DNA from: Saccharothrix sp. ALI-22-I
GTDB taxonomy: Bacteria; Actinomycetota; Actinomycetes; Mycobacteriales; Pseudonocardiaceae
DNA: 64,000 bases
Reading direction: 5' to 3'
Assembly (NCBI RefSeq): GCF_001984175.1
Contig: NZ_MTQP01000069.1
Coordinates: forward strand, 620,001-684,000
Made by a program: the position numbers and the translations under genes. Shown here piece after piece: positions 29,776 through 37,473 of the stretch. A model generated the notes under the pieces. That model was not told the DNA's origin, searched no databases, and worked only from the letters and a program-made list of their open reading frames with translations. The number at the start of each line of letters is the position of its first letter. Positions within the stretch are counted from its first letter, which is position 1.

Positions 29776-30429
29776 TCATTGCCCGTAGACGTTCTGGTAG
29801 CGCGAGTAAAGGCTGTCGATGTGGTGCTGCTCGATCGGCTCCGGCTTGCCCAGCTGGTGTGCGAAGTGGACGGTACGTGCCACGTCCTCCAGCATCACCG
29901 CTGCCTTCACCGCCGACCGCGCGTCCTTGCCGACCGTGAACGGGCCGTGGTTGCGCATCAGCACGGCCTTGGACCGGCTGGCGCGCAGCGTCTCCACGAT
30001 GCCGTGGCCGATCGAGTCGTCGCCGATGAGCGCGAACGGCCCCACCGGGATGTCGCCGCCGAACTCGTCGGCGATCATGGTGAGCACGCACGGGATCGGC
30101 TCACCGCGTGCCGCCCACGCCGTGGCGTAGGGCGAGTGCGTGTGCACCACGCCGTTCACCTCGGGCATGTGCCGGTACACGTAGGCGTGCGCGGCGGTGT
30201 CCGACGACGGCGCCATCTCGCCCTCGACGAGCGTGCCGTGCAGGTCGGTGACGACCATGGCCTCGGGCCCCAGCTCGTCGTAGGACACGCCGGACGGCTT
30301 GATGACCATCAGGTCCTGGTCCGGCACGCGCGCCGAGACGTTGCCCGCGGTCCAGATGACCAGCTCGTAGCGGGTCAGCTCGCGGTGCAGGTCGGCGACC
30401 GTGCGACGCAGGTCGGAAACGGCTGACAT
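29776..30429 (-). CDS. araD: L-ribulose-5-phosphate 4-epimerase
   Basis: The 217-residue class II aldolase-fold zinc enzyme shows [71 protein letters not shown] and [13 protein letters not shown]. The zinc-binding His pair is in VHTHSPYAT, and a third His is in RNHGPF. It interconverts L-ribulose 5-phosphate and D-xylulose 5-phosphate, the last step into the pentose phosphate pathway. ATG 30429 follows GGGGAGT and lies 4 bp after the araB stop, so the two are probably co-translated. Confidence 0.97.
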   Translation of the reverse strand: MSAVSDLRRTVADLHRELTRYELVIWTAGNVSARVPDQDLMVIKPSGVSYDELGPEAMVVTDLHGTLVEGEMAPSSDTAAHAYVYRHMPEVNGVVHTHSPYATAWAARGEPIPCVLTMIADEFGGDIPVGPFALIGDDSIGHGIVETLRASRSKAVLMRNHGPFTVGKDARSAVKAAVMLEDVARTVHFAHQLGKPEPIEQHHIDSLYSRYQNVYGQ

Positions 30430-30433
30430 GGAC

Positions 30434-32089
30434 TCACTCCCCCTTGGCGGCACGACGCCGCGCCTTGAGCCGGTGCATGACCTCGTTGACGCCGCGCCCG
30501 AAGTAGTCGTGCAGCTCCTGGTACTCGACGAACATCCGCTCGTAGGCCACGACGTTCGCCGGGATCGGCAGGTACACGCCCCGCTTGACCGAGCCCATCG
30601 CCTTGGCCGCGGCACGGATGTCCTCGAAGGCCTTCGCGGCCACCGCCGCGTGCATCGCCGAGCCCAGCGCGGGCCCCTGCTCCGAGCCGATCACCGACAG
30701 CGGCAGGTTGGTCACGTCGGCGTAGATCTGCATCAGCAGCGGGTTGCGCAGCAGGCCGCCCGCGATCACCAGCTCGTTCACCGGGATGCCCGCGTCGGTG
30801 TAGGAGTCCACGATCACCCGGGTGCCGTAGGCCGTGGCCTCCAGCAGCGCCCGGTAGGTGTCCTCGGCGCGCGTGGCCAGCGTCTGCCCGACCACCACGC
30901 CCGACAGCTCGTGGTCCACCAGCACCGAGCGGTTGCCGCTGTGCCAGTCCAGCGCGATCAGGCCGTGCTCGCCGATGCGCTGCTGGGCGGCCAGCTCGGT
31001 CAGCAGCTCGTGCACCGAGATGCCCCGCTCGCGGGCCGTCTCGTGGTACTCCGCCGGCACGTTGTGCTCGACGAACCAGGCGAAGATGTCGCCGACACCG
31101 CTCTGGCCCGACTCGTAGCCCCACAGGCCGGGCACGATGCCGCCCTCGACCACGCCGCACATGCCGGGCACGTCGCGCAGGATGTCGCCGTTCATCACGT
31201 GGCACGTGGAGGTGCCCATGATCGCGACCATCTGGCCCGGTTCCACGGCTTGGGCGGCGGGCGCGGTCACGTGCGCGTCGACGTTGCCGACGGCCACCGC
31301 GATGCCGGGCGTGAGGCCGGTCCACTCGGCGGCCTGCTCGGTGAGCCCGCCGGCGCGGTCGCCCAGCTGGCCGAGCGGGTGCTCCAGCTTGTCGGCGACG
31401 AAGCCCGCGAAGTCCGGGTTGAGCGCCGCCAGGAACTCGGTGGACGGGTAACCGTCCTGGTAGATGCCCTTGTAACCGGCCGTGCACGCGTTGCGCACGT
31501 AGACGCCGGCCAGCTGCCAGACGATCCAGTCCGCGGCCTCGACCCAGTGGTCCATCTCCGCGTAGACCTCGGGGGCCTCTTCGAGCAGCTGGAGCCCCTT
31601 GGCGAACTCCCACTCCGAGGAGATCAGGCCGCCGTAGCGGGGCAGCCAGCTCTCGCCGCGCTGGGCCGCGAGGTGGTTGATCCGGTCCGCCTGCGGCTGG
31701 GCCGCGTGGTGCTTCCACAGCTTCACGTACGCGTGCGGGTTGGTCTCGAACTCGGGCAACTCGTTGAGGGGCGTGCCGTCCGCCTTGACCGGGACCATCG
31801 TGCACGCGGTGAAGTCGGTGCCGATGCCGATCACGTCGGCCGGGTCCACCCCGGCGTCGGCGATGGCCGCGGGCACCGCGTGGCGCAGCACGTCCACGTA
31901 GTCCTGGGGCACCTGCAACGCCCAGTCCGGGGGCAAGGCGCGCCCACCGGGCAGCGCCCGGTCCAGCACGCCGTGCGTGTAGTCGTGCACCGCTGAGCCC
32001 AGTTCAAGGCCGTCGCGGACCCGCACGACCACCGCGCGGCCGGACAACGTGCCGAAGTCGACACCCACCACCAACGGATCGCTCGCCAT
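30434..32089 (-). CDS. araB: Ribulokinase
   Basis: The FGGY-family kinase of 551 residues phosphorylates L-ribulose with ATP. The N-terminal phosphate-binding loop is VVGVDFGTLSGRAVVV. The ribulokinase features are IGIGTDFTACTMVPV, LPRYGGLISSEWEFAKGLQL, GNVDAHVTAPA, IMGTSTCHVM, LIALDWHSGNRSVLVDHEL and VIAGGLLRNPLLMQIYADV. ATG 32089 starts MASDPLVVG. The bases before it (cactccttccc) carry no Shine-Dalgarno, and a TTGACG-N16-TAACAC promoter places the transcription start at or within 1-2 bases of this ATG, so translation is probably leaderless. It is the first gene of the araB-araD-araA-chvE-gguA-gguB operon. Confidence 0.97.
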   Translation of the reverse strand: MASDPLVVGVDFGTLSGRAVVVRVRDGLELGSAVHDYTHGVLDRALPGGRALPPDWALQVPQDYVDVLRHAVPAAIADAGVDPADVIGIGTDFTACTMVPVKADGTPLNELPEFETNPHAYVKLWKHHAAQPQADRINHLAAQRGESWLPRYGGLISSEWEFAKGLQLLEEAPEVYAEMDHWVEAADWIVWQLAGVYVRNACTAGYKGIYQDGYPSTEFLAALNPDFAGFVADKLEHPLGQLGDRAGGLTEQAAEWTGLTPGIAVAVGNVDAHVTAPAAQAVEPGQMVAIMGTSTCHVMNGDILRDVPGMCGVVEGGIVPGLWGYESGQSGVGDIFAWFVEHNVPAEYHETARERGISVHELLTELAAQQRIGEHGLIALDWHSGNRSVLVDHELSGVVVGQTLATRAEDTYRALLEATAYGTRVIVDSYTDAGIPVNELVIAGGLLRNPLLMQIYADVTNLPLSVIGSEQGPALGSAMHAAVAAKAFEDIRAAAKAMGSVKRGVYLPIPANVVAYERMFVEYQELHDYFGRGVNEVMHRLKARRRAAKGE

Positions 32090-32097
32090 GGGAAGGA

Positions 32098-32125
32098 GTG
32101 TTATCGCTAACATTCCCGGCGTCAA
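32098..32125 (-). promoter_or_regulatory. araB promoter with AraR operator over the -10
   Basis: On the minus strand, TTGACG (32120-32125), a 16-base spacer and TAACAC (32098-32103) form a plausible sigma-70-type promoter. The 14-base palindrome TGTTAGCGATAACA (minus strand, 32099-32112) covers the -10. The identical palindrome occurs upstream of the LacI-type regulator at 33399-33412, so repression by that regulator is likely. Confidence 0.7.
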
Positions 32126-32341
32126 GACCTGCCCGCAACCTGGTCTTAACGACTTGGTGAGCGTGCACAAAACGTGATGCTTAGCGGGTTCGGGCGACTA
32201 CCGCCCGCAGCTTCAGCGTAGGCGTGATCGCGCCCGACGCGGAGCCGCAGATGTGCGAAGAGAGTACGAAAGTGTTGCGCCGCCGTCCCCGGCGGCGCCC
32301 ACTACGAGCCCGGACCCTAGCCGGACGACGTCACTCCGCGA

Positions 32342-33358
32342 TCACTCCGCGGGCGGAGCGACGCTGTCCCGTTGCACCAACGACGGCGCGACGGTGCGCT
32401 GCGGCGCACCCACGTCGCCGTCGGAGACCTGGGCCAGCAGCAGCTCCAGGGTCTCCTTGGCGACGGCGTCGAAGTCCGGCCTGATGGTCGTCAGCGGCGG
32501 GATGAAGTACGCCGCCTCCGGCACGTCGTCGAAGCCCACGAGGCTCACGTCGTGCGGCACCCGGCGGCCCCGCTCGCTCATCGCCCGCAGGATGCCGAGC
32601 GCCAGGTGGTCGTTCGCCGCGAAGATCGCGCTGACCTCCGGCATCCGGGCCAGCATCTGGCCCGCCCGGTAGCCGGACGACGCGCTCCAGTCCGCCGGGA
32701 CGACCGGCGGCACCTCCAGGCCCGCGGTCTCCAGTGCCGTCCGCCAACCCCGTATGCGACCGAGGCTGTCGAACCAGTCCGACGGGCCCGACACGTGCCA
32801 CACCGTGCGGTGACCCGCGCTGAGCAGGTGCGTTGTCGCCGCGAACGCGCCCGCCGCCTGGTCGACCGTGACCAGCGGGGTGGAGCGCTCCGGGTCGCCG
32901 TCCACGGTGACCAGCGGGATGCCCGCGGACACCTCGCCGACGGCCTCGTTGGCCGACGCGGTCGGCGCGATAACCACTATTCCGGCGACACGCTGGTCGA
33001 GGTGCCGCTCGACGGCGTCCGAGATGGAGTTGCGGTCCAGCACGTTGACCCGGCCGACGCTCACCGCGAACCCGGCCTCGGCCGCCGCCGCCTCGAACGC
33101 GGCGAGCAGCGACGCGGGGCCGTAGAGCGTCGAGTTCTGCGCCACCACCCCGATCAGCTGGGACCGTCCGGTCACCAGCGCACGGGCGGCCTTGTTGGGC
33201 CGGTAGCCCAGCTCGGCGATGGCCGCGCGCACCCGCAGTCGGGTCTGCTCCCGGACGTTGGGGTGCCCGTTGAGCACCCGCGACACCGTCTGGTGCGAGA
33301 CCCCGGCGAGCCGGGCGACATCCGTCATCGCGGGATCGCGCGAGGTCCTGTGGTCCAC
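32342..33358 (-). CDS. LacI-family regulator, probable arabinose repressor
   Basis: The protein has 338 residues. The N-terminal helix-turn-helix is MTDVARLAGVSHQTVSRVLN followed by GHPNVREQTRLRVRAA and ELGYRPNKAARALVTGRSQL. The effector domain contains NSTLYGPASLL, GIVVIAPTASANEAVGEV, WHVSGPSDWFDSLGRIRGW, ISAIFAANDHLALGILRA and VSLVGFDDVPEAAYFIPPLT. GTG 33358 is preferred with GGGG upstream; ATG 33328 is an alternative. It sits between the arabinose operon and the arabinanase operon. Matching palindromes lie before araB and before this gene, so autoregulation and control of both operons is the natural reading. It is unrelated to GntR-type AraR of Bacillus. Confidence 0.92.
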   Translation of the reverse strand: MDHRTSRDPAMTDVARLAGVSHQTVSRVLNGHPNVREQTRLRVRAAIAELGYRPNKAARALVTGRSQLIGVVAQNSTLYGPASLLAAFEAAAAEAGFAVSVGRVNVLDRNSISDAVERHLDQRVAGIVVIAPTASANEAVGEVSAGIPLVTVDGDPERSTPLVTVDQAAGAFAATTHLLSAGHRTVWHVSGPSDWFDSLGRIRGWRTALETAGLEVPPVVPADWSASSGYRAGQMLARMPEVSAIFAANDHLALGILRAMSERGRRVPHDVSLVGFDDVPEAAYFIPPLTTIRPDFDAVAKETLELLLAQVSDGDVGAPQRTVAPSLVQRDSVAPPAE

Positions 33359-33398
33359 TACGTCCCCATCTCCACTGTCCGAACACTGCTTGCCTTGA

Positions 33399-33430
33399 TG
33401 TTAGCGATAACAGGGCCTGTTAGCCCTGTT
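33399..33430. promoter_or_regulatory. Operator cluster upstream of arabinose regulator
   Basis: TGTTAGCGATAACA (33399-33412) is identical to the araB operator. It overlaps a second inverted repeat AACAGGGC-CTGTTA-GCCCTGTT (33409-33430). Both lie 41-72 bp upstream of the regulator start, which suggests autoregulation and perhaps two overlapping binding sites. Confidence 0.7.
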
Positions 33431-33493
33431 CACCGCGCAAGTGCGCCCGATCGATTGTCTCACCGGGGACCGGGCGCACCTGGCCGCAACACG

Positions 33494-34987
33494 TCATCCC
33501 AGGCGGAATGTCGCCCGTTCCCTGGCGCGCCGGTCGTCACCGGGCTTGGACACCACCAGCCGCCCGGTGTCGTGCGCGAGGTACGCCGCCGGGTCGGCGG
33601 CCAACCGCAACGACACCGCGCCGCGATCGGTCAGGCCCGGGACCCGGACGAACGACGCGGCCAGCCCGTAGGCGTCGGCGTCCTCGTACGGGTCGATCCG
33701 GATCGCGGTCCCGTCGACCCGCGCGTAGCGGTCCGGGAAGTTGACCGACTGCACCGCCACCGTGCCCGCGCCGAGGAAGCCGGGCACGAACCGGAACTGC
33801 GAGTCGGCCACCTCGCGGACGTTGCCGTCCACCCGGAGCCGGTACTCGTAGTGCCGCACGAACAGGTTCGGCGCGTCGAGCGGCGACAGCCGGACCACCG
33901 GTCCGCCCTTGCCCACCGGCACGCCGAAGCTGGGCGTGCCGTCGGCGTTCCAGTGCACCCGCTGCACGCGGGTGTGCCGGTTCGGGTCGAACAGCGGGTC
34001 GCCGGTGATGTCCCGGTAGTCGCGCGCGTGGTAGACCAGCACGTCCTGGTCGCCGACCGTGGTGAACGAGTTGTGACCGGGGCCGTACTGCCTGGTCGCG
34101 TCGTTCGTGGTGAAGATCGGCGTGGGCGTCTTGGTCCACGACCGCGCGTCGAGCAGGTTGGCGTTCTCGTCCGCGGTGAGCAGACCCATGCAGTAACGGG
34201 CGTCGGTGGCGCTGGCGGAGAAGGTCACGAAGACCCGGCCGTTGCGGATGAGCACCGCCGGCCCTTCGTTGACCTTGAAGCCCTGGGTCTCCCAGGACAG
34301 CGTCGGCGTCGCGATCCGCACCGGCGCCGACTTGAGCGCCAGCGGCGAAGCCATCTCGGCGATGTAGAGGTTGCTGTTGGTGGCAATGCCGGGTTCGCTC
34401 TGCGCCCACAGGAAGTACCGCTTGTCGCGGTGCACGAACGTGGTCGCGTCGAGGGTGAACGTGTCCCACGCGGTGACCATCTCGCCGCGCAGCTCCCAGC
34501 CGCCCTCGCGCGGGTCGGCCTTGGCCGATTCCAGCACGTAGGTGCGGATGCGGAACGGCTGGTCGGAGTCGCCGGCGGCGAAGTAGACGTACCACTTGCC
34601 GTCGATGCGGTGCAGCTCCGGCGCCCAGATGTAGCCGCCCATCTTCCCGGACGTCGGCCGCCGCCAGATGGTGCGCTCGCGGGCGTCGGCGAGACCGTCG
34701 AGGGTGGACGCGCCGCGGATCACCACCCGGTCGTACTCGGGCACCGAGCCGGTCAGGTAGTACATCCCGTCGACCGGGCGGGTGATGAACGGGTCGGCGC
34801 GCTGCTCGACCAGCGGGTTGCGGGTGGGCAGCCCACCCGGCGTCGCGGCCGCGGCCTCGGCCTCCGGTTGGGCCTCCGCCGCGATGGCCGCCGCCGAGGT
34901 GGACAGGCCACCCACCACGGCCAGCGCGCCGCCGGCGCGGAACAGGCTTCTGCGGTCGAGCGTCACGTCGGCTCCAGTCTCGGTCAT
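33494..34987 (-). CDS. Exported GH43 arabinofuranosidase-like enzyme with CBM42 (AbfB)
   Basis: The 497-residue protein has a Tat signal (TLDRRSLFRAGGALAVVGG, residues about 9-28). The GH43 five-bladed propeller follows: catalytic base Asp in NPLVEQRADPFITRP, a pKa modulator region in YIWAPELHRIDGKWYVYFA, and the acid Glu in NEGPAVLIRNGRVFVTFSAS. From about residue 360 a beta-trefoil AbfB/CBM42 domain (FVRHYEYRLRVD, SVNFPDRYARVDG, DAYGLAASFVRVPGL) binds arabinofuranose side chains. ATG 34987 overlaps the stop of the GH51 gene (ATGA). It is the last gene of the arabinanase operon and probably releases terminal L-arabinose from arabinan. Confidence 0.94.
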   Translation of the reverse strand: MTETGADVTLDRRSLFRAGGALAVVGGLSTSAAAIAAEAQPEAEAAAATPGGLPTRNPLVEQRADPFITRPVDGMYYLTGSVPEYDRVVIRGASTLDGLADARERTIWRRPTSGKMGGYIWAPELHRIDGKWYVYFAAGDSDQPFRIRTYVLESAKADPREGGWELRGEMVTAWDTFTLDATTFVHRDKRYFLWAQSEPGIATNSNLYIAEMASPLALKSAPVRIATPTLSWETQGFKVNEGPAVLIRNGRVFVTFSASATDARYCMGLLTADENANLLDARSWTKTPTPIFTTNDATRQYGPGHNSFTTVGDQDVLVYHARDYRDITGDPLFDPNRHTRVQRVHWNADGTPSFGVPVGKGGPVVRLSPLDAPNLFVRHYEYRLRVDGNVREVADSQFRFVPGFLGAGTVAVQSVNFPDRYARVDGTAIRIDPYEDADAYGLAASFVRVPGLTDRGAVSLRLAADPAAYLAHDTGRLVVSKPGDDRRARERATFRLG

Positions 34988-37461
34988 CGGCGTTGGTCCT
35001 TGATCCGCAGGAACGTCACGGAGTTCGGCGGGAACGTGTGGGTGAAGGAGTTCGAGACCCGCACCTGCGTCTGCCTGGCCTTGATCGGCTGGGTGAACTC
35101 CGTGTTCACGTCGTCCGGCATGCCCTCCAGCACGGTGGCCTTCGCGGTGGGCACGACCCAGGTGTTCGGGCCCAGGTCGATCTTCGTGCGGGCCGCGTTG
35201 TCCTGGGCGTTGACGACCTTGACGATCAGCTCGCCGGTGGCCTGGTCGCGGGTGACGACCTGGCGGAACGGCTCGGCGACGCTGTCGTCGGTGAACTCGC
35301 CCCACTTCTGCCCGTCCAGGAACAGCTGCACCTTCCGGCCCCGGACCTCGATCCGCAAGTCGTAGGCGCGGCCGGCGTCGATCTTGGTGGTGTCGGTGAG
35401 CAGCGTGCTCTTGGCGCCGCCCTCGGCCTTCTCCACCGCCGACTGGGTGTTGTTCCAGCCGCCGAGGTTCCACCAGTAGTAGTTGCCGGTGTCCTTGACG
35501 CCGAAGGCGACCAGGAAGCCCTCGCGGCCGGACTGCTTGGTGGCCTTGACGTTGAGGGTGTAGTCGCGCCAGGTCGGATCGCCCGCCGTGACCAGGGTGT
35601 TCTCGGCGGCGGCGTCGGACTGCACGTAGGCGCCGTCCACCACGCTCCACGCGCCGCGACCGGTGCCGATCCACTTGTTCGCGCCGGCCGAGAAGTCGTC
35701 GGAGAACAGCTCCTGGCCTGCTGCCGAGGTGACCTTGACGTCGTCGTAGGAGGCGGCCGTGGCCCAGGTCGAGAGACCGATCGCGCCGGTGATCGGCTCA
35801 CGGGTGGACGGCGTGCCCGAAGCGGTGCTGGACACCACGTGGTCGCCCACGTTGGTCATGAACAGCTTCTGCATCTCGTACGAGGCCGAGCCCCAGGAGG
35901 CGTGGTTGTTGAACCAGATCATGTCCGGCCGCCACTGCACGTAGTCCTCGTTGGCCAGCAGCGGCGCGTAGGAGGCGAGCTTCACCACGTCCGCGTTGCG
36001 CTCCAGGCCGGTCATGAACGCGGCCTCGGCGAGGGCGTTGGAGAACAGGTTGCCCTGGGAGGCGTACTCGCCGAGGAACACCTTGGGTCCGTTGCGGTCG
36101 TAGCTGTCGTACCGCTCGTTGTTCTCCAGGAACCAGCTCGGGCTGTTGTAGTAGTGCTCGTCCACCATCTTCACGCCGGCGTCGCGGTTGAGCTGCCAGA
36201 GCTTGTCGAAGTTGGCGCCGGTGTCGTCGGGCCCGGAGTTGCTCACGACCGTGATGTCGGGGTACTTCGCTTCGATCGCGGCCCGGAACTGGGTGAACCG
36301 GGTGAAGAACGCGTCGGCCAGGTTCTCCTCGTTGCCCACCCCGATGTGGGTGAGCTTGAACGGCTCCGGGTGCCCCATCTCGGCCCGCTTGCGGCCCCAG
36401 GTGGAGTCGGCCGGGCCGTTGGCGAACTCGATCAGGTCCAGCGTGTCCTGGATGTGCCGTTGCAGCAGCGCCGGGTCGTCGGTGGCGCGGTTCTGACCGC
36501 ACCCGGTGACCAGCGCGGGCACCACCGGCAGCGGCATCGCGCCGACGTCCTCGGAGAACTGGAAGTACTCGTAGTAACCGAGCCCGTACGATTGGTTGTA
36601 GCCCCAGAAGTTCCAGTTGGTGGCGCGTTGTTCGACCGGGCCGATGGTGTCCTTCCACTGGTACGAACGGCGGCGCTCGAAGTTCGGGGCCTCGTAGCCG
36701 TAGTGGCTGCCGGTGTTCACCAGGCACCCGCCGGGGAAGCGCACGAAGCCGGGGTCGAGGGCGGCGATCTTCTCCGCCAGGTCCTTGCGCAGGCCGTGGC
36801 CCTTGAAGGTGTCCTGCGGGAACAGCGACACCATGTCCAGGCGCAGCGTGCCCGTGCCGCCGGCGTTGAGCAGCAGGCGGCCGGTGGTGGAGGACTTGCG
36901 CGCCTCGAACGTGCCGGTGTACTTCGCCCAGCCGTCACCGCGCACCTGGATGTTCAACGGCGGCGCGAAGTAGTTGCCCGCCGGGTCGGTCAGGCCGATG
37001 CTCATCGGCGTGCCGGCCGGCTGGTCCGTGCGGGCCCAGACGGAGAAGTCGTACCGCTTGCCGCTCTCCACCGCGATCCCCGAGTTGTACCCGGAGTTGA
37101 TCACCCCGGCGGGCAGGCCGAGGCGCAGGTAGCGGCGGTTGCGCTCGTTGAGGCGGGCGTCGTCGTCCACCACGTCGAGCGTGCCGCCGGTCGGCGCCCA
37201 CGCGGTCAGCGGCGTGTAGGTGGCGTTGTCCGCACGGTCGTACTCGAACGATCTGTTCTGCACCAGCTCCGCGTAGAGGCCGCCGTCGGCCGCGCGGTTG
37301 ATGTCCTCGAAGAAGACGCCGTACATGCTGTCGTCGATCGACGCGCCCTTGGCCGCCGGGTCGATGGTGAGGGTGTAGTCGGTGTCGGCCGCCGTGCCCG
37401 AAGCGGGCACGGCGACCAGCAGGGTCGCGGCGAGTGCCGCGGCCATCACAACGCGGGACAT
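34984..37461 (-). CDS. Secreted GH51 alpha-L-arabinofuranosidase, multidomain
   Basis: The 825-residue exported enzyme has a signal peptide ending near SGTAA. The N-terminal part has YGVFFEDINRAADGGLYAEL, which starts the GH51 region, with an inserted CBM4_9-like sandwich (about residues 75-215). The TIM barrel carries the acid/base in THIGVGNEEN (Glu378) and the nucleophile in KVFLGEYASQG (Glu465). Between about residues 560 and 720 lies an inserted concanavalin-like domain (SDDFSAGANKWIGTG, GGWNNTQSAVEKAEG), then the C-terminal GH51 beta domain ends with FTHTFPPNSVTFLRI. ATG 37461 follows GGAG and lies 12 bp after the LamG-GH43 stop. It cleaves arabinofuranosyl side chains. Confidence 0.96.
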   Translation of the reverse strand: MSRVVMAAALAATLLVAVPASGTAADTDYTLTIDPAAKGASIDDSMYGVFFEDINRAADGGLYAELVQNRSFEYDRADNATYTPLTAWAPTGGTLDVVDDDARLNERNRRYLRLGLPAGVINSGYNSGIAVESGKRYDFSVWARTDQPAGTPMSIGLTDPAGNYFAPPLNIQVRGDGWAKYTGTFEARKSSTTGRLLLNAGGTGTLRLDMVSLFPQDTFKGHGLRKDLAEKIAALDPGFVRFPGGCLVNTGSHYGYEAPNFERRRSYQWKDTIGPVEQRATNWNFWGYNQSYGLGYYEYFQFSEDVGAMPLPVVPALVTGCGQNRATDDPALLQRHIQDTLDLIEFANGPADSTWGRKRAEMGHPEPFKLTHIGVGNEENLADAFFTRFTQFRAAIEAKYPDITVVSNSGPDDTGANFDKLWQLNRDAGVKMVDEHYYNSPSWFLENNERYDSYDRNGPKVFLGEYASQGNLFSNALAEAAFMTGLERNADVVKLASYAPLLANEDYVQWRPDMIWFNNHASWGSASYEMQKLFMTNVGDHVVSSTASGTPSTREPITGAIGLSTWATAASYDDVKVTSAAGQELFSDDFSAGANKWIGTGRGAWSVVDGAYVQSDAAAENTLVTAGDPTWRDYTLNVKATKQSGREGFLVAFGVKDTGNYYWWNLGGWNNTQSAVEKAEGGAKSTLLTDTTKIDAGRAYDLRIEVRGRKVQLFLDGQKWGEFTDDSVAEPFRQVVTRDQATGELIVKVVNAQDNAARTKIDLGPNTWVVPTAKATVLEGMPDDVNTEFTQPIKARQTQVRVSNSFTHTFPPNSVTFLRIKDQRR

Positions 37462-37473
37462 GCGTGCTCCAGA

